DNA of 64,000 bases from contig JAYKYS010000009.1 in assembly GCA_036924285.1 (NCBI GenBank), positions 14,198,001 to 14,262,000 on the forward strand, read 5' to 3'. The position numbers and the translations under genes were made by a program. The notes under the pieces are model-generated. The model was not told the origin of the DNA and made no database searches. It saw only the letters and a program-made list of their open reading frames with translations. Below are positions 43,637 through 54,900 of this stretch, piece by piece. The stretch is from Asterella californica (Eukaryota > Streptophyta > Marchantiopsida > Marchantiales > Aytoniaceae). Numbering within the stretch: the first letter of the stretch is position 1; every line of letters starts with the position of its first letter.

Positions 43637-45816
43637 GTGACTTTGTTAGCACTATGTTGGAGGTATCAACTTAGATTAAAAAGTATGTTGTACCGTTGTT
43701 TATATGGTTCGCATGTAATTTTTACCCAATTCATTAAAGCCGAGAGGAGCATCCCCCCTATACGAAAGATGTCGATTCTGGCTTTTCACTTTGGTACTCG
43801 ATTGATCTACTCACTGGGAGGTAGATTATCACGATTATGTTTTACCTGACGCTCGCAAGGAACTAGTGGGCATGGTAGGTTTGCAACCTGATGCAGGCTT
43901 TTGAGTTGGTTGAGAGAAGGTTACTTCCGGCGTAGAATCTCCTTTCGCTGTGCCAGGTTGACCCGATATTGTCGGAGTTTTCAGGTTCTGTTACCTGCCT
44001 CACCTTGTAGAGAATTTTCTGTGAGTAAATCAGGACGCCCACTGTGACTTGTCGGACACGGATCGATTTAACTTTTCCATGACGACATTTTTGTTCATCA
44101 TTGCTCTTTCTCACCTTGGGAAGCTTTGTGATTGTTGATAAGAATTTCGAAACTTCTAACCTTGCAGGGTACAGAAAAGCGGACAAGCTCGACTCGCCAG
44201 GACAAATTGTGTTCGCTTTCATTGCCTTTCAGTTAGCCCTTCGATGTTGCAAAAGACATGGTTTCCTCTTACATGGTTTACAGCATAGATCTTGAAATGG
44301 ATACATAAAAGTTGCTGTAAGACCATAGTCGGGGGTTTCATTCTCGGCTGTAGTGCACGAAGTTAGAAGACTGTCAGACCTTTTTCTTTTCTCCGTATTG
44401 AAGCAAACTTTGTGCGTGTGCATCTGATCCAAAGCGCAAGTCGGGACGACTGAACTGGCGGTTTCCTTGTCTCCAACGAGAGAATTCATGCTCCATCTTG
44501 TTTCTTGCTCATCCGCAGAGGACGATGAAGCTATATCCGACTGACCGAGTTTGACTCTTGTCCATCTCTTCTCTTCTGTGTATGTACCTAACTGTGGCAC
44601 CTCAGTGATGGTGACAATGTATAGTGACTCTTTGCATCGCGTTCTCTTGTGGCGATCTGCGCGAACTTCCCTTGCCCATCCTTAATTGAAGATGTTAAAG
44701 CGATATGTATTGAAGGTGTCATCTGTTTACTGACTTCTTTTCTTGATTGCTAATGTGTTTTGGTCTAGTTGCTAGCAATGCCCAATACTGTTCAGTATTT
44801 ACAGCACTCGAGATTGAATCAAGACTATCCTCTTGCTTTCACTCTTGTAAGCATGGACATTACGGCGAACGAGCGGTTAGATAACTGGAGCGTCCACTGA
44901 ATGCTGTACTTAGTGGTGCTAGGTAGTGATTAACTACTCTCCTCTCTCACCGTGATTTTGGACTAGATTCCAGTTTCGTGTATTATAGTTGTTATAGTCG
45001 CTTATGTATGACTTTTACCAGCAGAGTTTCTTACAGCGTAATGAGGATTTCGTCTGTTTGTTCAGTGGTCGAGATACCACAGGGCAATTATTGCCCAGCT
45101 CGATGAAGTGGGAGGGAGAGTATTACCTATGTACGTAAGGAGACTTGATAGGAGGAGAATGGGGATCCATCGCTCAGGTTGATTCCTATCCTACCGAGTC
45201 CTAGAGGTGAAACACACAGACGTAGATGGACGTGTTGGGCATGTTGCTTCTCCTTACTGACTACCATCTTATTAAGTCCGATGGTTCATCGTAGATTATG
45301 GTACAGCCTATGTACTCTTGGAGCTGAAAGTTCCACTATAAATAAGCAACACTGGCGTTTAGTAACTAGGTCTCGCTTCCCAAACCCGATGTATTGAATT
45401 CAAGAGACTCTATAGCACCTTCGGTCCGTCTCATGGGCTTATTGGGTCGATGTTTGACAGTAAGATGATACATCACCTCATTCCGTCGTACAAACAACTG
45501 ATTGAGCGAGGAGCACCGTTAGTATGGAAGGTCGGTTCTCGCCTAACTTTAGCGCTATCAGTAAAGACGTGTATGAACTTTCAGTTCCATATGTTTGCAG
45601 TAGCACATCGTGTAGTGCGAATCAAGTACTTACTGGCAAAGTGATCTCCTCCAGAGTTCTATTGTGCAATCGAGTTAACGGATACAACCCTGGCAGAATG
45701 GTTGAAAACCTTTGAATTCGTTCCGTCTCCCTCATTTCTAAGTTCCTATCAGTCTTTTATTAGCTTTGTTGTGTGTGTGTCAGAGTATCTCGGGTGAGCC
45801 CTCTCGCGTGAGCCGT
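43637..45816. other. Intergenic downstream of GT47 gene
   Basis: The 3' UTR of the GT47 gene probably lies at the left end. No other coding exon recognised; open frames here (for example 44229-44600 minus) match nothing. Confidence 0.4.
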
Positions 45817-46150
45817 CAACATTATAACACCCTCATCCTTGAGGGTGTTATAATGTTGAGTCCTGATTTCGCCCATGTTGTTATCACATCCGTATAATTG
45901 TTTACTGCAGATGGGTGGTTAGGCACGTAATCACATCAACGGATTACTGTTTATTCTAGTCGCGACTCTTATATCCGACACGAATCCACAACCTGTATAG
46001 ATTATATATCATCTCTCACGAACAGTAGAGAGGATGCACTACAACGATTTATTCCCCTGAACTCAGACTAGACATCACTGCTATCGACGGATCAACTAAC
46101 CCCCTCAGACCACCCCGACGACTGGGAGCCCCTTATCATCAACAGTCCAG
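45817..46150 (+). repeat. Possible hairpin-element copy with 19-bp perfect palindrome
   Basis: Perfect arms 45817-45835 and 45840-45858 around a 4-base loop. The sequence to the right has CGACTCTTATATCCGACACGAATCC, which resembles GGACTTATATCCCCAAGAATG in the body of the copies at 50 kb. If that is homology, this is another family member with its palindrome at the left end. Confidence 0.45.
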
Positions 46151-48239
46151 TAGTTGCTTCCACTTTTGCTCGGGCTCATCTCTCCGTGTCGTCTTTTGTC
46201 GAAGACACTGTACCCTGTTTCAGCATTTCTCTGTTTCCTTTCCTGGACGTCCTTGAAAGTTTCTGCCTCGCGTGCCTCGTGTGTCGTGTAAACTGAGCGG
46301 GGAGCGAGAACAGTAATACCATGTAATTTGGTTGGATTATATTAGTTGCAAACCAAGAGTAAATGTAACATTGTATAGATACCGCGGAAAACACAGTGAT
46401 GACGAGTAGATCGACTGGTTGAGAGACATGAGTATGGTACATCTTCCGGGTACACGCCTGACATGTTTGAGTTAGCGAACACTAGTCCCCTTCCCTTTAT
46501 TATGCTCCACATTCCTTCACTCAGCTTTCCAAGGAAGGACTCTTAACTCTCCACGTCGCCGCCTTTCTGGTTTTCTTCGTCACTTTTAACCTCAAAAGTT
46601 ATCTCGCCACGGTGGGACCTACAGACGTAGAATATGCAGAGAAGAATTCTATGCTGGTTCCTGATGCCCCACTCTCCCCCAAGCTCTCAGATCGCTGAAC
46701 CATACACTGAAAGTGGTAGCGTGTCATGATGGCAAGTCATTCCCGACCTTGGAAGGTGAACATTCGTGAGAGAACGTGTTTCTGCAAAACTGCACTTACT
46801 TTTGGCTAATAAAAGAATGCCGGAAAGTTTATGGAGCAGTTGGCGGTTTCATAGGTTTTGGTGGGCAGTCACCATCAGGTTTGAGTAGGAGGTTTTACGC
46901 ACATTCTGTTGCATGCCGAATTCTCGACTGTGTTGGGTTCAGCAAGTTCTGTCAGTCAGCTTTCCCAGTCAATTTCGTACCTGTAAGTTATACGATGTCT
47001 TTAAGTGCGAGGTTGAAGGCAGCAGCCTAATTCCATCTCAATCCCCAGAAACGAACATCCTTCCCAGAGCAAATCGCTTCGTTTGCTTTGACATCGCATT
47101 CTGTTATGGAATCAATTCGGGTGGCCTGGGCTGCTTGTTGAAAGTTTTTGAGCCTCTGGCGGACACCGTCTATCTCTCTTCACCGTATTCCAGAACTCTT
47201 GAGGCAGGAGGGTGACGAGTGCACTGGTCCAATCATGTATAGCCGGAGTGAGTGCCTGGTAAGGAAGTAGGGCGATTCACACCGCACTAAATCGCTTATT
47301 GCGGTACGTCATGTGTACGTACAGCATTCACTAGAAACAAACGAAATTCTTGTCGTAATGAGATTTTTTTCAGATTGCCTGTGAATGAAATCAGTAAATC
47401 TAACTCAAACGTAGTTATCATCCTTCTCGAATTGGTTTAGCAACTCCATATTGTCGAGTACTCTTAACCCTACTTGACCATACGTATTTCAAGTCGGTTG
47501 ATTGACAGGACTCGGCATGACAGGACTCGGCAAGAGGTCTATACGTCGAGCAACTCGAATTACGATTACTCTTGTCTTGACGGAGGTTGTCGTGTAACGA
47601 CTCGTCAGAAGTAATTCAAGAGATGTGAATGAGGCAAGAGATAAAAAGAACATCAATTTGGGGAGGAAGTGTGACTGTTGCCTGCCAGTAAGTGATCGAA
47701 GTAAGTGATAGCAGCTAGTAGAGAGGTTGATTCAGCTACACTCAGAAAGGTACTTTTTTCTTTTATGAGCATCTTCTGCCTGTCTCGCGTATGCTGAAGG
47801 AAAAGTTGCATACGGTTTATGGTTTGTAAGTATTGTTGGTTATTGTGTTAAGTTTCTTTTTAAAAAAATTATTTGATAAATACATATCATCTTTAACAAC
47901 TTTGGCCTAAGGGGTGTCACTAAGAATATAAGAGATGCATGAATGCAAGAATTTTATCACGTCATCTTATGCAACTGATGTATGTTGTGTCCTTGTTAGT
48001 GAGACGTTCCACTTGTGATAGCTTGTAATGTTACGGTCCAATTTCTACTTTAAAAGTTTTTGCTAGGATGTGATTGTTAGAGTCCTTACATAGCAAGAGT
48101 GGTCTTGCTTCTCGCGTATGCAGTCAAGAAAGATGGATCGAAATTTACAGTCGTTTTTATCATATTCCACTCTTCATTAGGCTATTTAGTCCATACGGAG
48201 TTTTTCATGTTCATTGGACGAGTTAGAACTAAAGTGAAG
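46151..48239. other. Intergenic
   Basis: No gene or repeat recognised. Frames at 46776-47030 and 46913-47215 (plus) overlap and look like chance. Confidence 0.35.
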
Positions 48240-48275
48240 TGATATGGAGAGTTTTTCTTCATGAATCGGAGTTTT

Positions 48276-48324
48276 TTGAGAATGCTGAGCTTCGATCTTT
48301 AAAATCGAAGCTGAGCATTCTCAA
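48276..48324. repeat. 21-bp perfect-arm palindrome in copia remnant
   Basis: Arms 48276-48296 and 48304-48324 match perfectly around a 7-base loop. It lies inside the integrase region of the copia remnant and has no element body, so it looks like a local fold-back duplication. Confidence 0.9.
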
Positions 48325-49838
48325 TACTTCATGTCTTTATTTTCTGTCAGTAAATTCATTGATGCGATCTATGTTGAAACTCAATGGAGTAGCAGAAAGT
48401 TTGAACAAGACGTTAATGGAAATGGTCAGATCGATGCTAAGTGACTCAGACTTGATCGCAAATACTCGATTGTGGTTACTTCAACTGCATTGTACATGAG
48501 AAACAGAAGTCAGTGTAGACCACTCGTTGACACCACTCCAGAGGAGAAATGGATAGGTTGTAAGCCTGATGTGTTCTCTTACGAAGGTCTTGGTTGTGTG
48601 GCTTACCTTGTGTGCCTATTTACTTGATGTTCTAAGAAAGAAACTTGACTCCAAGAGTAAAAAATGTATCTGTATGGATTACATCCAAGATAATGCTTAT
48701 ATAACTTATAAACTGTACAATGAAGATAGTAATATAAGGAGGTGGGTCATCAATAGACAGGTCCAATAGGTCTTCTCAGACGAGAGATCATGAGGTTGGT
48801 GGATGAGACTCTGATGCAGATCATACCGTGGAGAAAGGAAGCCTACTTGAGACTCCAACTGTAATTCTGATGGTTGGATTCCATAACAAGCAACAGCATG
48901 CAAGAGACAGTGCTGCAACAAGCACTACTCCAAGTGTTATCGTATCTTCATCTACTTCCTTGGAAAGCAGTTCGAAACATATTGTTCTTGACAACATAGA
49001 TCACTTGCTCGAGGGTTAACTAACTAATTTTGTTAAATATAGGTGCATGTAAAATAAGGTATCTCTTATTGGTAAAAAGAAAAAATCTAAAGCTTATTTT
49101 CAGTAAAATAGGATAATTTATATCCTAACTTGAAGTTTTAAAGTAAAAGAAGGTTGTAGAAAATCCAAAAGCGATTTATTGTTTAAAAAATACCTCTTAT
49201 TTTATATTTAATTAAAAATAAAATATTTGATTTGATTTGTAGTTTGACTCGCTAGTAAGAAGCTATGAATAGCAAGCAAAAGCGAGAATAGAGTGAAGCC
49301 ATATAGCAGGAGTATAGCTCCTTGATTGAGAATGGAACCTATGAGTCCGCTACACTATCTGAAACGAGGAAGTGTGTATACGGAGTAAGTGGGTTTTCAA
49401 TCTTAAGAGGGAAGTTGATAGATCCATAGACAAGTACAAGGCACTCTTAGTAGTAAAGGTGGAAGGTTTGGATTATAATGAAAGCTTTGCTCCTATGTCT
49501 AAGTTTAATTCCATCAGAGCTATGCGAAATATTACAGCAAGTCTAGATCTCAATGTGTATATATCTATCATAAGAATGTGGTCATTGCTTTCTTGCACGA
49601 GGAATTGACCGAGGAGATCTATATGCATCGATCGATTGGTTTTTGACAAACATAAAGAGAAGTACTTATACTAAAGAAATGCATAAATGGTTTGAAACAG
49701 ACGAGTAGGGTCTAGGATTGGAAGTTAAGGGACTATTAAGTGTCACAAGGTTCATTGCAAGTGTTGTTGATTTGAGTGTATTTATTAGATCTCAACATCT
49801 TTTCATTATCACGGTCTTCTGGATGATTGTGTGTAGTT

Positions 49839-49873
49839 GAGGTGAATATCCTGGGAAGGAGGATATTCACCTC
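49839..49873. repeat. 13-bp palindrome at the edge of hairpin element 1
   Basis: Arms 49839-49851 and 49861-49873 around a 9-base loop. The right arm (GGATATTCACCTC) also resembles the sequence just after the element (AGATATTAACCAC), so it may be a diverged target-site duplication that was itself folded back. Confidence 0.75.
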
Positions 49874-50190
49874 ATGTACACTGAAGTGTACATGAGGTGT
49901 AAGTTAATTAATATTCGAACCCTTCTGATGAGAAAAGTTAGAATATTAATTAACGTCCTCGGCAAACGGCGTGATATATTAGGGCTCCGCACTTATACCC
50001 CAAGAACACACCGGCCCGCTCTTCACTTATGGGTTCTTTCTAGATGAATTGGCTACTCAGGGAGAGATTAGCATATAATATTTATGAAATAATTTAATCT
50101 TTTATAATAACTTATAAGAATAAATTTTTAAAACACTTACACGTATTCTGATAAGAGAAAACGAAATTCACTGTACAAGGCCGTGGGGAA
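49874..50190 (+). mobile_element. Short palindrome-headed element, copy 1
   Basis: Begins with a palindrome (ACCTCATGTACACT/AGTGTACATGAGGT, arms 49869-49882 and 49885-49898) and then a second hairpin (arms 49903-49916 and 49941-49954, core GAACCCTTCT...GAAAAGTTAG). The body shares with copy 2 the blocks CTTATA(C/T)CCCCAAGAA, GCCCGCTCTTCACTTATGGGTTCT and the end ACGAAATTCACTGTACAAGGCCGT. No open frame; non-autonomous. It sits inside the copia RT. Confidence 0.8.
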
Positions 50191-50619
50191 AGATATTAAC
50201 CACAATCTAGAACACATTGAAATACTGAAGACGACATTTCTCATCAAATATGCCATGATTGATCTTGGAGAGATCAAATTCCTCTTGGGAATTCAGGTCA
50301 CCCGTAATAGGTTGAAAAGAGTGCTCACTCTATCTCAAGATGACCGCATGAGACCTTGTTGATACTCCAAGGAGAGTTAGTAAGATGTGCCAATTTACAC
50401 AAGATGTGTTGTACATGGTTGGGCAAATTTAGATTTTGTTGGTGATGCAGATGATAAAAAATATACGTCTAAATATTATTTCCATCCGAACAGTGGAGCG
50501 ATATCCTGGAGCTCTAAGAAGCAGGAGGTTGTGGGTATCCTCTGTAGAGGTAGAGTACATTACTTTATGTTATGCAATGAAAGATGTGATCTGGATGTTA
50601 TTTCTTTCATAACTGAAGT

Positions 50620-50943
50620 TGCTTATTTATTCACTCCATGTACATTTCGAAGTGTACATGGGGTTTAATATATGTTCTAACTCTTCTGGCGGGAAAGGTT
50701 AGAACATATATTAATGCCTCTGTTAAATGACGCGTATTGATAATTCCAGTCCCGGACTTATATCCCCAAGAATGTCTCAGCCCGCTCTTCACTTATGGGT
50801 TCTGTCTGGATCAATTAGCTACTCTTGGAGAGGTTAATATTTATAAATGATTTTGATTTTGATTATAGTTTATTAAAATATATTTTTATAAACTGAAAAA
50901 ACGAAATTCACTGTACAAGGCCGTTGGGAATGCTTATTTATTC
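50620..50943 (+). mobile_element. Short palindrome-headed element, copy 2, with 13-bp target duplication
   Basis: The element 50633-50930 (298 bases) is bounded by identical 13-base copies of TGCTTATTTATTC (50620-50632 and 50931-50943). It begins with a palindrome (arms 50636-50647 and 50650-50661, one mismatch), followed by a perfect 16-base hairpin (50666-50681 and 50698-50713) with core CTAAC...GGGAAAGGTTAG. The body and end match copy 1. A 13-base duplication of variable type is typical of LINE/SINE-style target-primed insertion. No coding capacity and no A/B boxes of a tRNA gene. Confidence 0.88.
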
Positions 50944-51210
50944 GGTTATCGATAGATTGAAACTACATTGATTCTTTTTTATTGTTGTTCTAAGCATACA
51001 ATCTAGTAGATCATCCTCGGATGAAGCACATTGATGTGAAATTTCATTTCACACTATATCATGTCGATAAATCAATAATATTATTGAATATATAGACTGA
51101 TGACAACATAGCTGATAAGCATTACCCTACTCTACCTTGTTTAGATCTAGATACTTAGGATTTTACCAAATTGCTTAGATGAATAATCTGTAAAGTTGCT
51201 CAACTTTTAT

Positions 51211-51990
51211 AACGATTACCATATTATGTTAAATGAAAAGTCTAGAAAACGATAATAAATCGTCACCTTGCTTTCCTGCTTTTGCTTTAATAAATCGACG
51301 ATTAGCTATACAAATGCATACAAAAACTCTACTAACCGATCCGGCGGGGTGAGTGATAGTCGGTCACGACATTTCGTTTCGACTATATTTGACTACGACG
51401 AGGTTAATTAAACTTCATTTCACATAGAGAGATGAGAGAGAGAGGGAGATCACGACTGCAACAATTGATGATGTGCCTCATTGTGGCGTTAGCAGTAATA
51501 CGAACAACAGTGCGCAGGAAACGAACGAACCGTGCTATCTTTCTATTGTACGCCTGCCCTGCTCTGCTAGAAAGCGCTACGCAAACTGTAGTAGAGCAGG
51601 ATCCATCGGCAGTCAAGAAAGAAAGAAGAGAAAACGGGAGAGTGAGCTTGAGTATGTCGATGGTAACAGTGGTAGTCGAGGGGTCTGCGATTCGAGTGTA
51701 GAACAGAATCCGGGGAAAGAAAGGCAAGGTGAATCGAGCGATCGGCAGAGGAAGGAAGCTTTCAAGCAGAGGTGAGGCCTGATCACAGCTCCGATTGTAA
51801 AGAGGGGATGTGGAGAAGGGACAGCGTATGGACGAAGGAAAATGGATACTGATTCGTGGAGATTGAGATCAGCGGAAGTAGAGACTAGTTGGCTGTTGTG
51901 GAAGTGGCAATCCTGGGCTGGGTGATCGAGGGTCTAGGCTGCCGACTTTGAGGAGGAGGAAGAGAAGGCGGCGGGTTGCAAGGTTTTAGA
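51211..51990. promoter_or_regulatory. ARP2 upstream region and 5' UTR
   Basis: 51430-51980 is purine-rich and GC-richer than the flank, typical of a 5' UTR, and runs straight into the ARP2 ATG. The transcription start is not fixed. No TATA box called. Confidence 0.4.
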
Positions 51991-54900
51991 ATGTCGTCCC
52001 AGAACGTCATTGTGTGTGACAATGGAACCGGGGTGCGTATCGTTTCTATCTCTCACGTCCTCAAGAAGGCAATCATTTGTTTATGGTTATGTCACTCCAG
52101 CTTGAAGTTTTTCTTCGTTCGGCTCAGGACTAGATCATCTCACAGCATCCACATCATCCTCAATTCCTAGAAATTATGCATCTACAATTGAGCTTAGATA
52201 GTTTCCGTTCTGTAATAGGATAAACTTTTCAAGTCTCTGGTTTTCAGAATGCATCCGTATCGGGAATTTCATAGTGTTTCTACAATGCGAGCGTGGGCTT
52301 GCCCGATGGCTTCCGTATTGCTATCCACACAGAGTTCCGCGTTCTCGCTTTGCGGCAACCTGGCTGAGAGTGATTTGTCAAGGGCCGAACGTGCATTATT
52401 TTTAAATCGTTCCTGAAAACTCTTGATGGTAGAGCTATCGAGCACGATTCAGTCAGGACCTTAGCTGACGTTAGTGGGAGTTAGCGTCGATTTGATCCTA
52501 AGGTTCTTGTACAATGCATAGAGATCGAGATTCGCTGTAGGAGGTTCCTGTTCTCAAGTTGAGTTATATCTCGCCTTTGAAGTGTTGAGCGTGAACCTTG
52601 CTCGAGGCCTCCCAGTTGCCGATCTTGTCGTAGTTGGGTCTTCATTCCAAGAATGCTGTTATCTGCTACTTGAGGATTGCAAGATCTTATACTGAACTCC
52701 GTGACGCAATTTCGATTCAGCTTGGAGTTGCAGAAAAGTAAGCCACTGTTAGCTGAGATTTATTTGGCCTTTTCGGTACTCGGTAAAACTGAAGGAATAT
52801 GACGTAAGAAAAGTGCGTTCAAGTCGACTTATGAAATATGTTTTTAGCTATTTTTTGTTATCAAGAATAACATTTAACTCAATCCTCTTTTAGAATTTTG
52901 GATACCATGAATCTTGAGAGTTTCCTACACAGCACCCATTCATGGTATTGTTTGATCCAACGAGGAATATTCAGTTGGGTACGAGTGGAACTTTTCGCCA
53001 TTAAGACCTCAATAGAGAGAAGTTCTACTATTGTCAAGTCCAACTTCCGGGGAATGAAATTGTAATTAGCTTTAGGGGTTATAATGGAAGAAGAGGGTAC
53101 AATCTTCTCATTCAGTCTAATTCCCTTACGAACGGCTTGGTTCATCGAGGGTCTTTCTAACGTTTCGCCACTATGTGCATGATAGGATATTGATCCAGTA
53201 GCAATGACTCTTAATGGTCGCCATTTCTTCTGCAGTTTGTAAAATGTGGCTTTGCCGGGGACAACTTTCCAACAGCAGTTTTCCCATGCATGGTTGGAAG
53301 ACCTATGCTGCGCTATGAGGAAACTCTAGGAGAGCAGGAACTTCAGGTTTGTACGCCTTTTGTGACAGATAAATACCGCAAGAGTCTTTCGTATTAAGCT
53401 TTTAAGTGTTCTGTGAGTAGACTGCCACAATTTCACAAAACGTGCAGTGATGGTCTTATAAAGCAATGCATGGTCGTTGCAAACAATTGTGACAGGATAT
53501 TGTTGTCGGCGACACATGTTCTGAGCTTCGGCAGCAGCTTGAAGTTTCATACCCAATAAACAATGGGATTGTGCAGAATTGGGATGACATGGGACATATC
53601 TGGGATCACACTTTTTTCAATATTCTACACGTAGGTATTTCCTTTGCCATATGTTGGGTCGTAATGAAGCAGTTCACACGACAATTTCAACATTTTCTAC
53701 TCAACCTCACTTCTTGTCCAGTAGTGGTACATTGCAAATAATAGACATTCTAAGCAGCCTTTTGTTTTAAGGTGATTACCAGGTGATGGCTGACTGAGCT
53801 CAAATTTGTGTGTTGCAGATTGATCCCTCGGAGTCAAAAATCCTGTTGACAGATCCCCCTCTGAATCCTACAAAAAACAGGGAGAAGATGGTACGAGCCA
53901 ATTGGGGAAGAGTTGCACTCCCACAAGAATACCTTCTTTTATTTATTTTGTTCCGACATCTATCCGATAGGTCGGATAGTTGTCGTTGCGAATTTCTTGA
54001 GTTGCCTGTACATGCTGGATTACATTGCGTAGGTTACAAGAAGTTAATTAGAGATCTTGAACGCCGCCTGGTTCCTTAAAGTATGTTGCCTGCGTTGGTA
54101 AGTCAAATGTAGGTCCAAAGTGGTGTAACAAGGGATATGCTTGATGCTTCTAACGGACCCGCAGGTTCAAACCATGTTTGAAAAGTACAATTTTGCGGGA
54201 GTTTATATTCAGATACAAGCTGTACTCACTCTGTACGCACAAGGTATGTTTCATTTAGAAGGACTGGAAGGTCCACTGGAAGAAGACAACGCGTCAGCGA
54301 TTCTTGTTGAGTCGTTTCAGGAAACATGTTACTGATCGGCATGATAAGGCCGAAACGCACAGTACTTGGTTCCGTGATGGTTTAACTGCAATGATCACAG
54401 TTCAGAATGTTTCTACTGCCCCAGTGTGAATTTCGATTAGCATGTGGACCAATCTAGGACTTTTCTCAGGGTGTAGTTTTACCGACACGAAATAACATTG
54501 TGTCAAACAATTATTTGATTCTCATGGGCAGGACTCTTGACCGGTTTAGTGGTGGATTCGGGCGATGGAGTCACGCACGTCGTAAGTACTTTGAGTCTTT
54601 TAGCCCTTGTTTCACGGTTCCACTTGACTAAAAGTCGTCCTTGCGGATTTGATAGGGTCTGAGCTTAGTAAGTCCCGTTTAGTGAAGTTGTTGTCTAGTA
54701 ATATCCGATTCGCATTATTATTTAGGTACCAGTTGTGGATGGATTTTCCTTTCCACATCTTACCAAGCGAATGAATATAGCGGGACGCCACATCACGTCA
54801 TATCTGATCGATCTTCTGCTCAGACGAGGGTAAGTCTTATTAAACAGTCACTGGACTACGTGCAGTATTATCCCCTTCACCTTGGGCTCGCAGAGCGTGA

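Larger units (their letters stand above)
48240..51210 (+). mobile_element. Ty1/copia retrotransposon remnant with two nested insertions
   Basis: In order on the plus strand: integrase NGVAESLNKTLMEMVRSML (about 48390-48450); integrase C-part with KLDSKSKKCICMDYIQDNAY (about 48625-48700); RT RSKWVFNLKREVD and GLDYNESFAPMSK (49375-49510); RT end AMIDLGEIKFLLGIQVTRN (about 50250-50310); RNase H WANLDFVGDADDKKYTSKYYF and GAISWSSKKQ (50420-50530); and the RNase H tail RMKHIDVKFHF (about 51015-51050). It is broken by many stops and two inserted short elements (49874-50190 and 50633-50930). LTRs were not found. Confidence 0.88.

Noticed and set aside
48276..48324. miRNA precursor hairpin
   Set aside because: The arms are perfectly paired with a 7-base loop and only 21 bases long; plant miRNA precursors have longer, mismatched stems.
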